The translations under genes and the position numbers were made by a program. Shown here in pieces: positions 35,604-45,617 of a stretch of 64,000 bases of DNA. Positions within the stretch are counted from its first letter, which is position 1; the number at the start of each line of letters is the position of its first letter. A model generated the notes under the pieces. That model saw nothing but the letters and a program-made list of their open reading frames with translations, did not search any database and was not told where the DNA came from. Origin of the DNA: Hyphomicrobiaceae bacterium. Its GTDB lineage: Bacteria > Pseudomonadota > Alphaproteobacteria > Rhizobiales > Devosiaceae. Where the stretch lies: the NCBI GenBank assembly GCA_020638095.1, contig JACKJF010000003.1:806001-870000 (forward strand), given 5' to 3'.

Positions 35604-36254
35604 GTGGGAGTGGACAGCGCGGTCGCGATTTCCGACGATGTTCTGGTTCCGCCAGTCTGTGCAGCCAGGGCAAGGGTCATGACGCCACCACCGGATCGAC
35701 CAGGGACGCCGGATCGCAATCTGGACCACGCCCTCATCGCCGTCGCGCGAAATCGCGACGTGGCGGCGTTCGAGCTGGTTTTCCGTCACTACGCTCCCAA
35801 GGTGCGCGCCTTCATGCTGAAGCGCGCCGCCGCGCACGCAGAAGCCGAGGAATTGATGCAGGAAACGATGACCAAGGTCTGGAAGGAAGCCGCAAGGTTC
35901 GATCCCGAAAAGGGATCGGTTTCAGGCTGGATTTTCACGATCGCGCGCAACGTGCGGATCGATGCCGTGCGCAAGACGAAGCGGCCGGAATTTGACCCGG
36001 ATGATCCGGCGCTCGTTCCCACCCCCGTCGCAACGGCCGATGAAGTGCTGGATCATAATGAGGATGCGCGCCGCCTCGGCGCGGCGATGAAGGTGCTTCC
36101 CGCCGAACAACTCGAACTCATTCGCCTGTCGTTTTTCGAAGATATGCCGCACGGCCAGATCGCCGAAAAACTGGCGCTGCCGCTCGGCACGGTGAAATCG
36201 CGGATTCGGCTGGCCTTTGCCAAGCTCCGGGATGCCCTGGGAGATCAGCGATGA
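35604..36254 (+). CDS. rpoE: ECF sigma factor of the RpoE-ChrR (singlet oxygen) type
   Basis: 216 residues from GTG 35604 (GGAGG site eleven bases upstream); ATG 35679, giving 191 residues, is an alternative that matches usual family length better. Region 2 reads FRHYAPKVRAFMLKRAAAHAEAEELMQETMTKVW and GWIFTIARNVRIDAVRK; region 4 reads LPAEQLELIRLSFFEDMPHGQIAEKLALPLGTVKSRIRLAF. The TGA overlaps the anti-sigma ATG by four bases. The adjacent ChrR-type partner places it in the singlet-oxygen stress group. Confidence 0.93.
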   Translation: MGVDSAVAISDDVLVPPVCAARARVMTPPPDRPGTPDRNLDHALIAVARNRDVAAFELVFRHYAPKVRAFMLKRAAAHAEAEELMQETMTKVWKEAARFDPEKGSVSGWIFTIARNVRIDAVRKTKRPEFDPDDPALVPTPVATADEVLDHNEDARRLGAAMKVLPAEQLELIRLSFFEDMPHGQIAEKLALPLGTVKSRIRLAFAKLRDALGDQR

Positions 36255-36916
36255 CCATTTCGCATCACATCAGCGACGGCCTGTTGATGGACTATGCCGC
36301 CGGTACTCTGGAAGAAAGCTGGTCGATTGCGGTTGCCACGCATCTCGCTCTCTGTCCCGCCTGCCGCGACAGTCTTGCCATGATGGAAAATGTCGGCGGT
36401 GCCCTCGTTGATGAACTGGAACCTTCAGACGAGACGCCCAGGGACGATTCGTCCTGGCTTGCGGTCCGAAGCGCCATTCTTGCCGACGCGACCACTTCGA
36501 AGCCGGTTGCAGAGCGCGAGCGGGTCGCGGGTTCGCAGATTCCGGAGCCGTTGCGGTCCTATCTTGGTGCCGACATCGAAAAGCTCAAGTGGCGCCCCCT
36601 TGGGCTTGGCGCCTATCATTTTCCGATCCGCACGTCGGACCGGGGTATTTCGACACGGTTGCTGCGCATTCCGGCGGGCAAGCCGGTGCCGGAACATGGG
36701 CATGGCGGCCGCGAACTGACCCTCGTCCTCAGTGGCAGCTTCCGCGATGGCGATGAGCTTTTTGGCGCCGGCGATCTGGAGGAAGCCGACGAACAACTTC
36801 AGCATCAGCCCATCGCGACAGAGGATCAGGACTGCATCTGCCTTGCCGTCACCGATTCACCGCTCCGGTTCAAGAGCCGGATCGTATCGCTGTTGCAGCC
36901 GCTTCTTGGAATCTGA
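36251..36916 (+). CDS. chrR: ChrR-type cupin anti-sigma factor
   Basis: 221 residues. The N-terminal zinc anti-sigma domain shows H6, H31, C35 and C38 (ATHLALCPACRD), the ligands needed to hold sigma inactive. The C-terminal half (about 100-215) is a cupin with PVPEHGHGGRELTLVLSGSF, the metal-binding strand pair that responds to singlet oxygen or organic hydroperoxides in ChrR. It sequesters RpoE at rest and releases it on oxidative damage. It is coupled to rpoE by an ATGA overlap. Confidence 0.93.
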   Translation: MTISHHISDGLLMDYAAGTLEESWSIAVATHLALCPACRDSLAMMENVGGALVDELEPSDETPRDDSSWLAVRSAILADATTSKPVAERERVAGSQIPEPLRSYLGADIEKLKWRPLGLGAYHFPIRTSDRGISTRLLRIPAGKPVPEHGHGGRELTLVLSGSFRDGDELFGAGDLEEADEQLQHQPIATEDQDCICLAVTDSPLRFKSRIVSLLQPLLGI

Positions 36917-36950
36917 CTTCCGGCGCCCGCGCCAAACAAGGGAACCGTTC

Positions 36951-37373
36951 ATGCGCACCTATCTTCTCGGATACGCCACCGTCGCCGGAGTATTTCTGGT
37001 GATGGACTTCGTCTGGCTGTCCAACATGTCCAACGCCTTTTACCGGCCGCGGCTCGGCGCCCTTCTCGCAGACCAGCCCAATTTTGCGGCGGCCGCCGCC
37101 TTTTATCTGCTTTACGTGGCGGGCATCGTCTACTTTGCCGTGCTCCCTTCGGTTGCCGGCGGCAACTGGATGAGCGCCGCACTCGCGGGTGCCCTTCTCG
37201 GTCTTTTCGCCTACGCGACCTACGATCTGACCAACATGGCAACACTTCGCGAATGGCCGATCGCCATCACCATTGTCGATATCGCCTGGGGCATGCTGGT
37301 CACGGCGGCAGCGGCGGTAGCAGGCTATCTGGTCACCACGTCCTTCGCCCTGCCCGCAAATCCGCCCGCCTGA
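36951..37373 (+). CDS. DUF2177 membrane protein
   Basis: 140 residues from ATG 36951. There are four hydrophobic segments with the family motifs FLVMDFVWLSNMSNAFYRPRLG and YATYDLTNMATLREWPIAITIVDIAWG. DUF2177 proteins recur in RpoE-ChrR loci and are thought to be part of that regulon; their activity is unknown. It lies 34 bases after chrR and is probably cotranscribed. Confidence 0.88.
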   Translation: MRTYLLGYATVAGVFLVMDFVWLSNMSNAFYRPRLGALLADQPNFAAAAAFYLLYVAGIVYFAVLPSVAGGNWMSAALAGALLGLFAYATYDLTNMATLREWPIAITIVDIAWGMLVTAAAAVAGYLVTTSFALPANPPA

Positions 37374-37399
37374 GGGCGCAGGGCCACTCGACTGTTCGG

Positions 37400-38839
37400 T
37401 CAGTGCGCCAGCATGATGTGGCGCACGGCCGTATAGTCCTCGAGCGCGTAGAGCGACATGTCCTTGCCGTAGCCCGACTGCTTCATGCCCCCATGCGGCA
37501 TTTCGTTGGCCAGCATGAAATGGGTGTTGATCCAGGTGCAGCCATACTGAAGCCGTGCGGCACACGCCATCGCCTTTGAGACGTCTTTGGTCCAGACCGA
37601 AGAAGCGAGCCCGTAATCGGAATCGTTGGCCCAGTTGACCGCCTCGTCCACATCGTTGAACCGCGTGATCGAAACGACCGGCCCGAAAACTTCGCGGCGG
37701 ACGATTTCGTCGGTCTGCAGCGCCCCGGCGACGACGGTTGGTTGGTAGTAATAGCCACCACCCGGATGCGCCTCGCCGCCGGTCGTTATCTCGATATGGT
37801 TTTGGCTTCTGGCACGTTCGACGAAACTTGAAACACGGTCGCGCTGGCGCTGCGAAATCAGGGGTCCGATTTCGTTGAGGCTGTCATCCTCCTGCGCGTA
37901 GACAATGGACGAAACCGCCGACGAAAGATCGGCGACCAGCCGGTCGTGGATCTTTGATCCGGCATAGATGCGGCAGGCGGCCGTGCAGTCCTGCCCGGCA
38001 TTGTAGAAACCGAAGGCCTTGACGCCCTGCACCATGGCGTCGAGATCGGCATCGTCGAAGACGATGACTGGTGCCTTGCCACCGAGTTCGAGATGCGTCC
38101 GCTTCACCGACTTCGCCGCGGCCTGAAGCACCTTCTTGCCCGTTGCAACGTCGCCCGTGATCGAGATCATGTTGACCTTGGGATGGTTGATCAGCGCGTT
38201 GCCCACGCTCTCGCCGCGCCCAAGCACCACGTTCACCACGCCTTCGGGCAGAATGTCCGCGAGCAGTTTTGCCATCTTGAGCGCCGTCAGAGGCGTCTGT
38301 TCCGATGGCTTGAAGACGACGCAGTTGCCACCCGCGATTGCCGGCGCCAGCTTCCAGGCCATCATCATCAGCGGATAGTTCCACGGCGCGATCGAGGCCA
38401 CGATGCCGATCGGGTCGCGCCTGACCATCGATGTATATCCGGGCAGATATTCCCCGGCGGCCGAGGCCGGAATGGTGCGGACCGCTCCCGCAAAGAAGCG
38501 CCAGCAGTCGACGATGGCCGGAATTTCATCGTTGCGCGCCGCGTTGATCGGCTTGCCGCAATTAAGCGCCTCGAGCGCCGCGAACCCGTCGGCATCGGCC
38601 TCAATCGCGTCCGCGATCTTCAGAAGATAAGCAGAGCGCTGCGCCGGGGTCGTGCGCGACCAGGTGGCGAACGCCTTTTCGGCCGCGTCCACCGCGCGGT
38701 CAACCTGATCGGGCGATGCTTCGGGCAAATCGAGAATGAGCCCGCCTGTACGCGGATTGAAAATGGGCTCGGCAACGTCCTTGCCGCCTTCGAAGCTGCC
38801 GCCGATCAGCATCTGCCTGTGTTCAATGACAGCGTTCAT
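37400..38839 (-). CDS. gamma-aminobutyraldehyde dehydrogenase-like ALDH
   Basis: 479 residues. Aldehyde dehydrogenase landmarks are the NAD-fold segment [33 protein letters not shown], catalytic Glu in HLELGGKAP, nucleophile Cys in [12 protein letters not shown] and EVFGPVVSI. It closely resembles the PatD/YdcW group that oxidises 4-aminobutanal to GABA. In Escherichia coli the same gene closes the ydcSTUVW operon, and here it likewise follows the two permease genes. This supports putrescine or related polyamine use. Confidence 0.9.
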   Translation of the reverse strand: MNAVIEHRQMLIGGSFEGGKDVAEPIFNPRTGGLILDLPEASPDQVDRAVDAAEKAFATWSRTTPAQRSAYLLKIADAIEADADGFAALEALNCGKPINAARNDEIPAIVDCWRFFAGAVRTIPASAAGEYLPGYTSMVRRDPIGIVASIAPWNYPLMMMAWKLAPAIAGGNCVVFKPSEQTPLTALKMAKLLADILPEGVVNVVLGRGESVGNALINHPKVNMISITGDVATGKKVLQAAAKSVKRTHLELGGKAPVIVFDDADLDAMVQGVKAFGFYNAGQDCTAACRIYAGSKIHDRLVADLSSAVSSIVYAQEDDSLNEIGPLISQRQRDRVSSFVERARSQNHIEITTGGEAHPGGGYYYQPTVVAGALQTDEIVRREVFGPVVSITRFNDVDEAVNWANDSDYGLASSVWTKDVSKAMACAARLQYGCTWINTHFMLANEMPHGGMKQSGYGKDMSLYALEDYTAVRHIMLAH

Positions 38840-38864
38840 CTAGTCCACCTCTTGTTTTGAATAG

Positions 38865-39677
38865 TCATTTGCCTTGCCCCTCGACGTCCGAACCGCCGCG
38901 CGTGAAGTAGTAGGCGGCGAGAATGGGCAAAAAGGTTACAAGCACCACCACCATGGCCACCACATTGGTGACCGGCCGCTGGCGCGGGCGCACCAGTTCC
39001 TCGAGCATCCAGATCGGCAGCGTCGATTGCTGCCCGGCGGTGAAGGTCGTCACGATCACTTCGTCGAACGAGAGCGCAAAGGCGAGCATGCCGCCGGCGA
39101 GCAGCGCCGTGCCGATATTGGGCAGGATCACGTAGCGAAAGGTCTGGAACTGATCGGCGCCGAGGTCCATCGCCGCCTCGACCAGCGAACCGGAGAGGCG
39201 CCGAAATCGCGCCACCGCATTGTTGTAGACCACGACGACGCAGAAGGTCGCGTGGCCAAGAACGATCGTCCAGAACGAGAAGGGAATGTCCGCGAGGCTA
39301 AAGGCTGATCTGAGCGCAATGCCGGTGATGATGCCGGGCAGGGCGATGGGCAGGATCACGAGCAGCGAAATCGTCTCGCGCCCGAAGAATTTCGAGCCCG
39401 ATACGGCCGCGGCGCAAAGCGAGCCCAGTATGAGCGCGATGAGCGTCGAAACCGTCGACACGCGGACCGAAAGCCAGAGGGCCTCCCAGACATCCGGTCG
39501 GTTCCAGGCTGCCTCGAACCATTTGAGGGTCAGACCTGGGGGTGGCCATTGATAGGAATGTTCTTCCGTGGTGAACGCATACACGAAGATCAAAACGATC
39601 GGCAGATGCATGAATATCAGCCCGCCGGCGGCGGCGAGCTTTAGCCCGAACGACGAGCGGTTCCGGTCAGAGTGCAT
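38865..39677 (-). CDS. polyamine-type ABC transporter permease (YdcV/PotC-like)
   Basis: 270 residues from ATG 39677, overlapping the end of the preceding permease gene by 11 bases. Six membrane segments are visible, and the EAA-type loop reads [23 protein letters not shown]. It pairs with the YdcU-like permease to form the importer channel. The order binding protein, ATPase, permease, permease, aldehyde dehydrogenase equals that of ydcSTUVW. Confidence 0.9.
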   Translation of the reverse strand: MHSDRNRSSFGLKLAAAGGLIFMHLPIVLIFVYAFTTEEHSYQWPPPGLTLKWFEAAWNRPDVWEALWLSVRVSTVSTLIALILGSLCAAAVSGSKFFGRETISLLVILPIALPGIITGIALRSAFSLADIPFSFWTIVLGHATFCVVVVYNNAVARFRRLSGSLVEAAMDLGADQFQTFRYVILPNIGTALLAGGMLAFALSFDEVIVTTFTAGQQSTLPIWMLEELVRPRQRPVTNVVAMVVVLVTFLPILAAYYFTRGGSDVEGQGK

Positions 39678-40614
39678 CGAACGCCCCCTGCCGTTTTGCC
39701 ATCCACAGATAGAGGCCCATGATGACGATCGGCACCACGGTGAACGCCGCGGCAAGCGGAATGTTCCCGGCGGTGCCCTGCTGGGTATAGACCGCCTGGC
39801 CGATGAAGAGCCGCGACGAGCCGATGATCTGGGGAATGATATAGTCCCCAAGCGTCAGCGAGAAGGTGAAGATCGAACCGGCAATGATGCCCGGCAGCGC
39901 CAGCGGCAGGATGACGAAGCGGAACCCCTGTCGCGGGCGGGCGCCAAGATCCGCCGCCGCCTCGATCAGGTTGTTGGGCACCCGCTCGAGCGCCGCTTGG
40001 ATGGGCAGCACCATATAGGGCAGCCACACATAGACGAAGACGATGAACGTGCCGATATAGGAGACCGAGAGCGAATTGCCGCCGATCACGGGCAGCGCCA
40101 GAACGCCGTCGAGCACCGGCGTCAGCCCAAGGGTTCCAAAGAGCCACGTCAGGATGCCCTCTTTGGCAAGGATCAGCTTCCAGGCGTAGATCTTGACCAG
40201 GTAGCTCGACCAGAGCGGCAGCATCACCCCGAGATAAAAGAGCGCCTTCCACTTCCCGCGCGCATAGCGAGCTGCGAAATAGGCGATCGGGAAGGCGATG
40301 AAGGTCGACGCGATGGTGACCGCCGCGGCCATGGTCACCGTTCTCACAATGATGTCGAAATTGGCCGGGCGCAGAAGTTCCGCATAGGTCTTGAGCGTGA
40401 ACTCGTGATTGATGAGCCCGGAAAACTCGTCGATCGAAAAGAAGCTCTGCAAGAGGAGCGCGATCAGCGAACCGATATAAATGATGCCGAGCCAAAGAAG
40501 GGGCGGGGCCAGCATCAGAATGAGCAAAAGGTTCGGCCGGCGCCAGAAAAGGTCGGACAACCGGCCCAGAACACCGGTCCGCGATGCCGAAATGCCCGCC
40601 GCCTCAGCGCTCAT
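39667..40614 (-). CDS. polyamine-type ABC transporter permease (YdcU/PotB-like)
   Basis: 315 residues from ATG 40614, which overlaps the ATPase TGA in an ATGA junction. Helices start at [20 protein letters not shown]; the EAA-type loop reads [25 protein letters not shown]. Membrane partner of the YdcV-like protein. Confidence 0.9.
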   Translation of the reverse strand: MSAEAAGISASRTGVLGRLSDLFWRRPNLLLILMLAPPLLWLGIIYIGSLIALLLQSFFSIDEFSGLINHEFTLKTYAELLRPANFDIIVRTVTMAAAVTIASTFIAFPIAYFAARYARGKWKALFYLGVMLPLWSSYLVKIYAWKLILAKEGILTWLFGTLGLTPVLDGVLALPVIGGNSLSVSYIGTFIVFVYVWLPYMVLPIQAALERVPNNLIEAAADLGARPRQGFRFVILPLALPGIIAGSIFTFSLTLGDYIIPQIIGSSRLFIGQAVYTQQGTAGNIPLAAAFTVVPIVIMGLYLWMAKRQGAFDAL

Positions 40615-41609
40615 TTCTCGTCTTCCATCACGTGGAGCGCGTCGTCGTCCCAATGGAGTGGGACGTCTTCGCCGACTGCCGGCAGTGTCCCGCGGGCCGG
40701 CAACACCATGGTCAGCCGTTCGCCCCCGACATCGAGTGCGATCCGGACCGATGCGCCGAGATAGGTGAGCGCGGCAACCTTGCCGCGCGCCCTTTCCGGC
40801 TGCCCCTCGGGGGCAATCGAAAGCGCCTCTGGCCGAAGGCTGGCCCAGCGTTCCGGACCGCCAACCGACTTGACCAGAACAGGTGGCAAAAGGTTCGACG
40901 AGCCGACAAAATCGGCAACGAACCGCGAGTGCGGCCGCTGGTAGATATCCTCCGGCGTTCCCGCCTGCATGATCTTTCCGTGGTTGAACACGGCCACCCG
41001 GTCGGCCATCGACAGCGCCTCGCCCTGATCGTGGGTGACGAAGACGAAGGTGATGTTGAGGCTCTTTTGCAGGCTCTTGAGTTCATCCTGCATCTGCTCG
41101 CGGAGCTTGAGGTCGAGCGCTCCGAGCGGCTCGTCCAGCAGCAGAACCTTCGGCCGGTTGATCAGCGCGCGTGCCAGCGCCACGCGCTGCCGCTGGCCGC
41201 CCGAAAGCTGCCCCGGCTTGCGGTCGCCGAACCCGGATAATTTGACAAGTTCAAGCGCTTCTTCCGCCTGCTTGCGCCGCGCCTTGGCGTCGACGCCTCT
41301 CACCATCAGCCCGAACGCGACATTGTCGATCACGTTGAGATGCGGAAAAAGCGCGTAGTCCTGAAAGACTGTATTGACGTTGCGGAGATAGGGCGGAACG
41401 CCTTCCGCCCGTTCTCCAAAGATTTCGATATGGCCGGCAGTCGGCTGTTCGAACCCCGCGATCAGGCGCAGACACGTCGTCTTGCCCGATCCCGACGGAC
41501 CAAGCAGCGCGAAAAACTCGCCCTCCGCGATCTCAAGGTTGAGATCGTCGACGGCGCGGACCGCCCCGTAATGGCGCGAGACCTGCTGAAATCTGACGGC
41601 AATGCTCAT
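40611..41609 (-). CDS. polyamine-type ABC transporter ATPase (YdcT/PotA-like)
   Basis: 332 residues. Walker A GPSGSGKTTCLRL, Q-loop VFQDYALFPHLNV, signature LSGGQRQRVALARALI, Walker B VLLLDEPLGALD and H-loop FVTHDQGEAL are complete. A C-terminal TOBE-type domain is present from about residue 240. It energises the spermidine/putrescine-like importer. Confidence 0.93.
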   Translation of the reverse strand: MSIAVRFQQVSRHYGAVRAVDDLNLEIAEGEFFALLGPSGSGKTTCLRLIAGFEQPTAGHIEIFGERAEGVPPYLRNVNTVFQDYALFPHLNVIDNVAFGLMVRGVDAKARRKQAEEALELVKLSGFGDRKPGQLSGGQRQRVALARALINRPKVLLLDEPLGALDLKLREQMQDELKSLQKSLNITFVFVTHDQGEALSMADRVAVFNHGKIMQAGTPEDIYQRPHSRFVADFVGSSNLLPPVLVKSVGGPERWASLRPEALSIAPEGQPERARGKVAALTYLGASVRIALDVGGERLTMVLPARGTLPAVGEDVPLHWDDDALHVMEDEK

Positions 41610-41627
41610 GAACTGGTCCGGCGAAGT

Positions 41628-41650
41628 CCCGCCCGGACGGGCCGGGCGGG
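41628..41650 (-). other. hairpin between binding-protein and ATPase genes
   Basis: A perfect 9-bp stem (CCCGCCCGG with CCGGGCGGG) with a 5-base ACGGG loop sits in the 58-base gap downstream of the binding-protein gene and upstream of the ATPase gene. There is no T-run. It matches the hairpins found at the same point in three other transport operons of this window. Confidence 0.7.
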
Positions 41651-41667
41651 GCCAAGGGATGAGGCGA

Positions 41668-42821
41668 TCAGCGTCCGCCGATCACCGCGATATAGTCCGA
41701 TACCCAGCGATAGTAGGGCACGCATTCGCCCTGTTCGCACTGGGAAACCGGGGTCTTCCAGAACCGGATCTTGTCGAAATTGTCGTAGCCGTTGGCCGCG
41801 CACCCTTCGTCCGTCAGGAGTTCATTGCCCTTGCACGCGGCGGGAACGGATGGCACAGCGCCGAACCATGCCGCAACGTCGCCTGAACCTTCGGCGAGAG
41901 CGAATGCTCCATCCACATATAGGCGCAGTTCGGGTGTTCGCTTTCGGCATGAAGCATGGTCGTGTCGGCCCAGCCTGTTGCGCCCTCTTCCGGAATGGTC
42001 GAGGCGATCGGCGCACCGTCATATTGCAGCACGTTGACCTGGAACGGCCACGAGCCCGACGCGACGACGCCCTCGTTCTTGAAGTCGTCCATCTGCACAT
42101 AGGCATCGTGCCAGTAGCGGCTGACGATCTGCCGCTGTCCACGCAAGAGGTCGAGCGCTGCCGCATACTGATCTTCGTTCAGCTGATAGGGGTCGGTGAT
42201 GCCGAGCTCCGGATTGTGGGCCATCAGGTAATTGGCCGCGTCGGCAATGTATATCGGCCCGTCATAGGCCTGAACGCGCCCCGAATTCGACTGCCCGTCA
42301 GGCAGGGTCATTTCTTCGAACACCACGTTCCAGCTGGTCGGCGCCTCGGGGAAGGTTTCGGTATTGTACATCAGAACGTTTGGTCCCCACACATAGGGCG
42401 TGCCGTAGTGAACGCCATCGACCGTGTGCCAGGGCGCATTCTGCAGCCGCTCGTCGAGCGTGCTCCAGCTTGGGATCAGCGCCGTGTTGATCGGCTGCAC
42501 ACGCTTGCCGGCCACAAGCCTCAGGGATGCGTCGCCCGATGCCGTGACGAGATCGAACCCGCCCTCGTTCATCAGCGCCACCATTTCGTCGGACGTGTTG
42601 GCGGTCTTGACCGAAACCATGCATCCCGTCTGCTTCTCGAAATCGGTCACCCAGTCATAGGCGGCATCGGTTTCGCCGCGCTCGATGTAGCCAGCCCAGG
42701 CAACGATCGACAGCGCCCCTTCGCCCGGTCCGAGCGTCTGCAGCATGTCGGCCGCCATTGTCTGCCCGCAAAGCGCCACGACAACGGCGACGCTGCTGGC
42801 GCTCTTCATCAACGATCTCAT
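41668..42821 (-). pseudogene. YdcS-like polyamine substrate-binding protein, frameshifted
   Basis: A signal peptide (MRSLMKSASS...TMAADML) and a periplasmic binding protein fold (SIVAWAGYIERGETD, DLVTASGDASLRL, TPYVWGPNVLMYN) run in one frame from ATG 42821 until about 41880. There the frame shifts: the reading continues to a premature stop at 41814, while the expected C-terminus (GDVAAWFGAVPSV...YYRWVSDYIAVIGGR) continues in the next frame to 41668. Adding one base, a G in the GGCG run at about 41880, restores a protein of about 384 residues, close to YdcS. It is either a real inactivating deletion or a sequence error. All other operon genes are intact. Confidence 0.85.
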
Positions 42822-42919
42822 ACTTGTCTCCCTGGATTGCGGTCCACGCCCCGTGTCCCTGAAGAGCGCATCTTTAGGGGGCGGGCCTGCATTCGCAATT
42901 TCATTTGTCAGAAACGTAA

Positions 42920-42936
42920 TATCGGAAATTCCGATA
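42920..42936. promoter_or_regulatory. perfect 17-bp palindrome, candidate LysR operator
   Basis: TATCGGAAATTCCGATA is a perfect palindrome around one central base. It has the T-N11-A-containing dyad form bound by LysR-type regulators. It lies 99 bases upstream of the binding-protein start and nine bases after the stop of the LysR gene, exactly where an activator site for the ydc-like operon would be expected. Confidence 0.6.
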
Positions 42937-42944
42937 CCAGAGGT

Positions 42945-43856
42945 CTAGGATCGCTGGCGCGCGGCATGCTGGCTTTCTGCGATCCGCACGAAATTGCGGG
43001 CCGCTCCAGTCAGGCTCGAACCGCGCCGCCAGACAATGCCGACTTGCACCACTGGCAGCGACCCCGCCACGTCCCGGCTTTCGATCCGATCGCCTTCGAG
43101 GGACCAGGGCCGGTAGACGAGGTCCGGCAGGAGGGCGATGCCCGCACCGGTCGCGACAAGGCTCCGAACCGCCTCGACGCTTCGCGTCCGGAAGGCAACC
43201 TCGGGCCGGACGCCAAGCGCCGAGAGGAGCTTGTCCGTGCTCTCCTCGATTTCGTCGACCGTGAGCATGATCAGCGCCTCGCCGACAATGTCGGATGGAT
43301 TGATGATGTCCGCCGAGGCGAGCGGATGTCCGAGCGGCAGCCAGAGGCGATAGGGCGAGACTTCGATGATTTCGGCCTGCAGCGCCGCCCGGTCACGCAG
43401 GTTGGATATCACCATAACCGCGACGTCGAGCTCTCCGCCAATGAGCAGGTGTTCAAGATAGTCGCCATTGTCTTCGATGGCGGTCACCTGCACGTCGGCA
43501 TAAGCGCGCCGGTAGCGAGCGAGAATGTCGGAGAGGACATATCCGGCAACAAGCGACGTGACCCCGAGATGCAGCCGCCCCGTCCGCGCCTCGCGGTCCT
43601 CGGCAAAGCTCAGCCGCGCATCCGACACGCTGCCGAGTATCCGTTGCGCGTGGCGGAGAAACTGGTGACCCTGATGGGTGATTGACAGCCCTCGCCGGTG
43701 GCGCTCGAACAGCGCGACACCGAGATCCTGTTCGAGTTCCTTGATCGCGTCGGTCATGGCCGATTGCGAGATCGAGAGCTTCTGGGCGGCACCCGAAACC
43801 GTGCCGCTTTCCGCCGCCGCGACAAAATACTGAAGCTGCCTCAACGTGAATGCCAA
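42945..43856 (-). CDS. LysR-family transcriptional regulator
   Basis: 303 residues from TTG 43856. The N-terminal winged helix reads LRQLQYFVAAAESGTVSGAAQKLSISQSAMTDAIKELEQDLGVALFERHRRG. The co-inducer-binding domain follows from about residue 90. It lies directly upstream of and in line with the ydc-like operon, with a perfect palindrome between, and is its likely regulator; the inducer may be a polyamine or GABA. The gene carries its own TTG start and no strong ribosome binding site, so it may be expressed weakly. Confidence 0.93.
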   Translation of the reverse strand: MAFTLRQLQYFVAAAESGTVSGAAQKLSISQSAMTDAIKELEQDLGVALFERHRRGLSITHQGHQFLRHAQRILGSVSDARLSFAEDREARTGRLHLGVTSLVAGYVLSDILARYRRAYADVQVTAIEDNGDYLEHLLIGGELDVAVMVISNLRDRAALQAEIIEVSPYRLWLPLGHPLASADIINPSDIVGEALIMLTVDEIEESTDKLLSALGVRPEVAFRTRSVEAVRSLVATGAGIALLPDLVYRPWSLEGDRIESRDVAGSLPVVQVGIVWRRGSSLTGAARNFVRIAESQHAARQRS

Positions 43857-43943
43857 CGCGCTGCCCCGAACGCCATATCATTGAATACTAGAGCAGGTCG
43901 GCGAATGCGCTTCAATGCCGTCCTCGAGCTTGAATGACAGACA

Positions 43944-43975
43944 CAAAAAACCCGCCCAGCGTGAACCGGGCGGGT
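43944..43975 (-). terminator. rho-independent terminator after livK
   Basis: On the minus strand the stem ACCCGCCC/GGGCGGGT encloses a short loop and is followed by a run of six T residues (seen as AAAAAA at 43945-43950 on the plus strand). It starts 23 bases after the livK stop and should end the whole liv operon. Confidence 0.9.
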
Positions 43976-43997
43976 CGATTGGTTGGAAAGCGGCTGA

Positions 43998-45119
43998 TCA
44001 GTTGCCGATTTCTTCGTAGGAATAGGTGCCGTCGCCCATGTCCTTCCAGACATACATCACATAGTCCGGACGGGTGATGTCGCCCTTTTCGTTGTAGCCC
44101 AGCTCGCCGATGGCGGTCTGGAACGGACCATTGGCCTTGATCGAGGCGGCAACGGCCTGCGGGTCGTTGGTGCCGGCCGCGTTGGCAGCGGCAGCGACAA
44201 CCTGCATCGCGGCATACGAGTAAAGCGTATAGGCTTCGGGCTCGAAACCGGCAGCGCGGAACTTGGCGACCAGATCCTGGGCGGCCGGGTTCTTGCGCGG
44301 ATCGGGCGCGAACGTCATCAGCGTGCCGACAACCGCCGGGCCGGCGATCGAGGCCAGTTCGTTCGAAACGATGCCGTCACCCGACATGAACTTGGCTTCA
44401 AGCCCGGCATCGGCCATCTGGCGGATGATCAGGCCGGCTTCCGTGTGCAGGCCGCCGAAGTAGACGAGCGTCACGCCGGCTTCTTTCATCTTGGAAATGA
44501 GAACCGAGAAGTCCTTGTCGCCGGTATTGATGCCTTCATACATCACTTCGGTCATGCCACGCCCGTTGAGCGCCTTCTTGGTCTCGTCGGCAAGGCCCTG
44601 GCCATAAGGCGTCTTGTCGTTGATCACGGCAACCTTGGCATCGGCAAAGTGGTCGGCAATGTAGTTGCCCGCCACCGAGCCCTGCTGATCGTCACGGCCG
44701 CAGGTGCGGAACGTGTTCCACAGATCGCGTTCGGTGAACGAGGGGTTGGTCGAGGCCGGGGTGATCTGCAGGATGCCGTTTTCGGCATAGACGTTCGAGG
44801 TCGGGATCGACACGCCGGAGTTGAAGTGGCCGTCGACGAACTGCACGCCGTCCGCAACGAACTTGTTGGCGACCGAGATGCCCTGCTTCGGATCCGACAC
44901 GTCGTCACCGAGCTCGATCTTGATCATTTCGCCGTTCATGCCGCCGGCGGCATTGATATCCTCGGCCGCCTGCTCGGCGCCCTTCTGCAACTGCGCGCCG
45001 AACGCGGCGTTGGGACCGGTCAGCGGACCGGCGACGCCGAAAAGCACTTCGGCATGGGCGCTGCCGGCAAAGGCCAGCATGGCCGCGAGGGCAACGCCCC
45101 CAAATAGCGATTTCTTCAT
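43998..45119 (-). CDS. livK: branched-chain amino acid ABC transporter substrate-binding protein
   Basis: 373 residues with a clean Sec signal peptide ([16 protein letters not shown]). The mature protein has Leu/Ile/Val-binding family segments [31 protein letters not shown] and [23 protein letters not shown]. It is the last gene of the operon, 133 bases after the DUF6867 gene, and is closed by a strong terminator. The gap may hold an extra promoter so that the binding protein is made in excess. Specificity for Leu/Ile/Val is inferred from the family. Confidence 0.93.
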   Translation of the reverse strand: MKKSLFGGVALAAMLAFAGSAHAEVLFGVAGPLTGPNAAFGAQLQKGAEQAAEDINAAGGMNGEMIKIELGDDVSDPKQGISVANKFVADGVQFVDGHFNSGVSIPTSNVYAENGILQITPASTNPSFTERDLWNTFRTCGRDDQQGSVAGNYIADHFADAKVAVINDKTPYGQGLADETKKALNGRGMTEVMYEGINTGDKDFSVLISKMKEAGVTLVYFGGLHTEAGLIIRQMADAGLEAKFMSGDGIVSNELASIAGPAVVGTLMTFAPDPRKNPAAQDLVAKFRAAGFEPEAYTLYSYAAMQVVAAAANAAGTNDPQAVAASIKANGPFQTAIGELGYNEKGDITRPDYVMYVWKDMGDGTYSYEEIGN

Positions 45120-45252
45120 AGACTAGTCTCCCTTGATTGGACCTGGGTTGTTTGCCGCGGACGCCTCGCGGGCGGCCGCTTGTCCGGCGATGTCGCCGAA
45201 TTCCTCAAGCCGGTTCCGGATGTGCCGGCACCAGCCAATTTCAAAAAATGTA

Positions 45253-45609
45253 TCATGACTGACCCCCACGTTCGCGCCAGCTGAGTGGCGAGACGCGCTC
45301 GTAGAGCCAGTGATATTGCCGCACCATCTGGCTGGTGCGCGTGTAGCGGAACCCGAGCGATCCGAGCACGAGCAGTATCAGGGTGTCGACCAGATAATAT
45401 TGCAGCGAAAACATCGAGCCTGAAAAGAGGGCGTGATGCACAAAGCGCACGCCCAGTCCCAGAAGAAGCAGCTGCACCACGAGCACCGGATAGGGGCGCC
45501 ATTCGAGCGCCGCCATGCGTCCCGTCGCCCACGCAGCCCCGCCGCCAAGCAGAATGGTGACGAAGAGAAACGACCAGACCGAGGATTCTTCGTAGATGAG
45601 ACCGTCCAT
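45253..45609 (-). CDS. DUF6867 small membrane protein of liv operons
   Basis: 118 residues, three to four membrane segments (SFLFVTILLGGGAAWATG, PVLVVQLLLLGLGVRFV, LVDTLILLVLGSLGF) and a C-terminal RTSQMVRQYHWLYERVSPLSWRER. The protein family occurs next to livF in Hyphomicrobiales and related orders. Its function is unknown; an accessory or stability role in the LivHMGF complex is possible. Confidence 0.85.
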   Translation of the reverse strand: MDGLIYEESSVWSFLFVTILLGGGAAWATGRMAALEWRPYPVLVVQLLLLGLGVRFVHHALFSGSMFSLQYYLVDTLILLVLGSLGFRYTRTSQMVRQYHWLYERVSPLSWRERGGQS

Positions 45610-45617
45610 GTCGCCCT

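Noticed and set aside
41340..43685. 781-codon open frame on the plus strand
   Set aside because: It runs antisense through the ydc-like ATPase end, binding-protein and LysR genes, has no domain and Arg/Pro/Gly-biased composition; it is a high-GC shadow.
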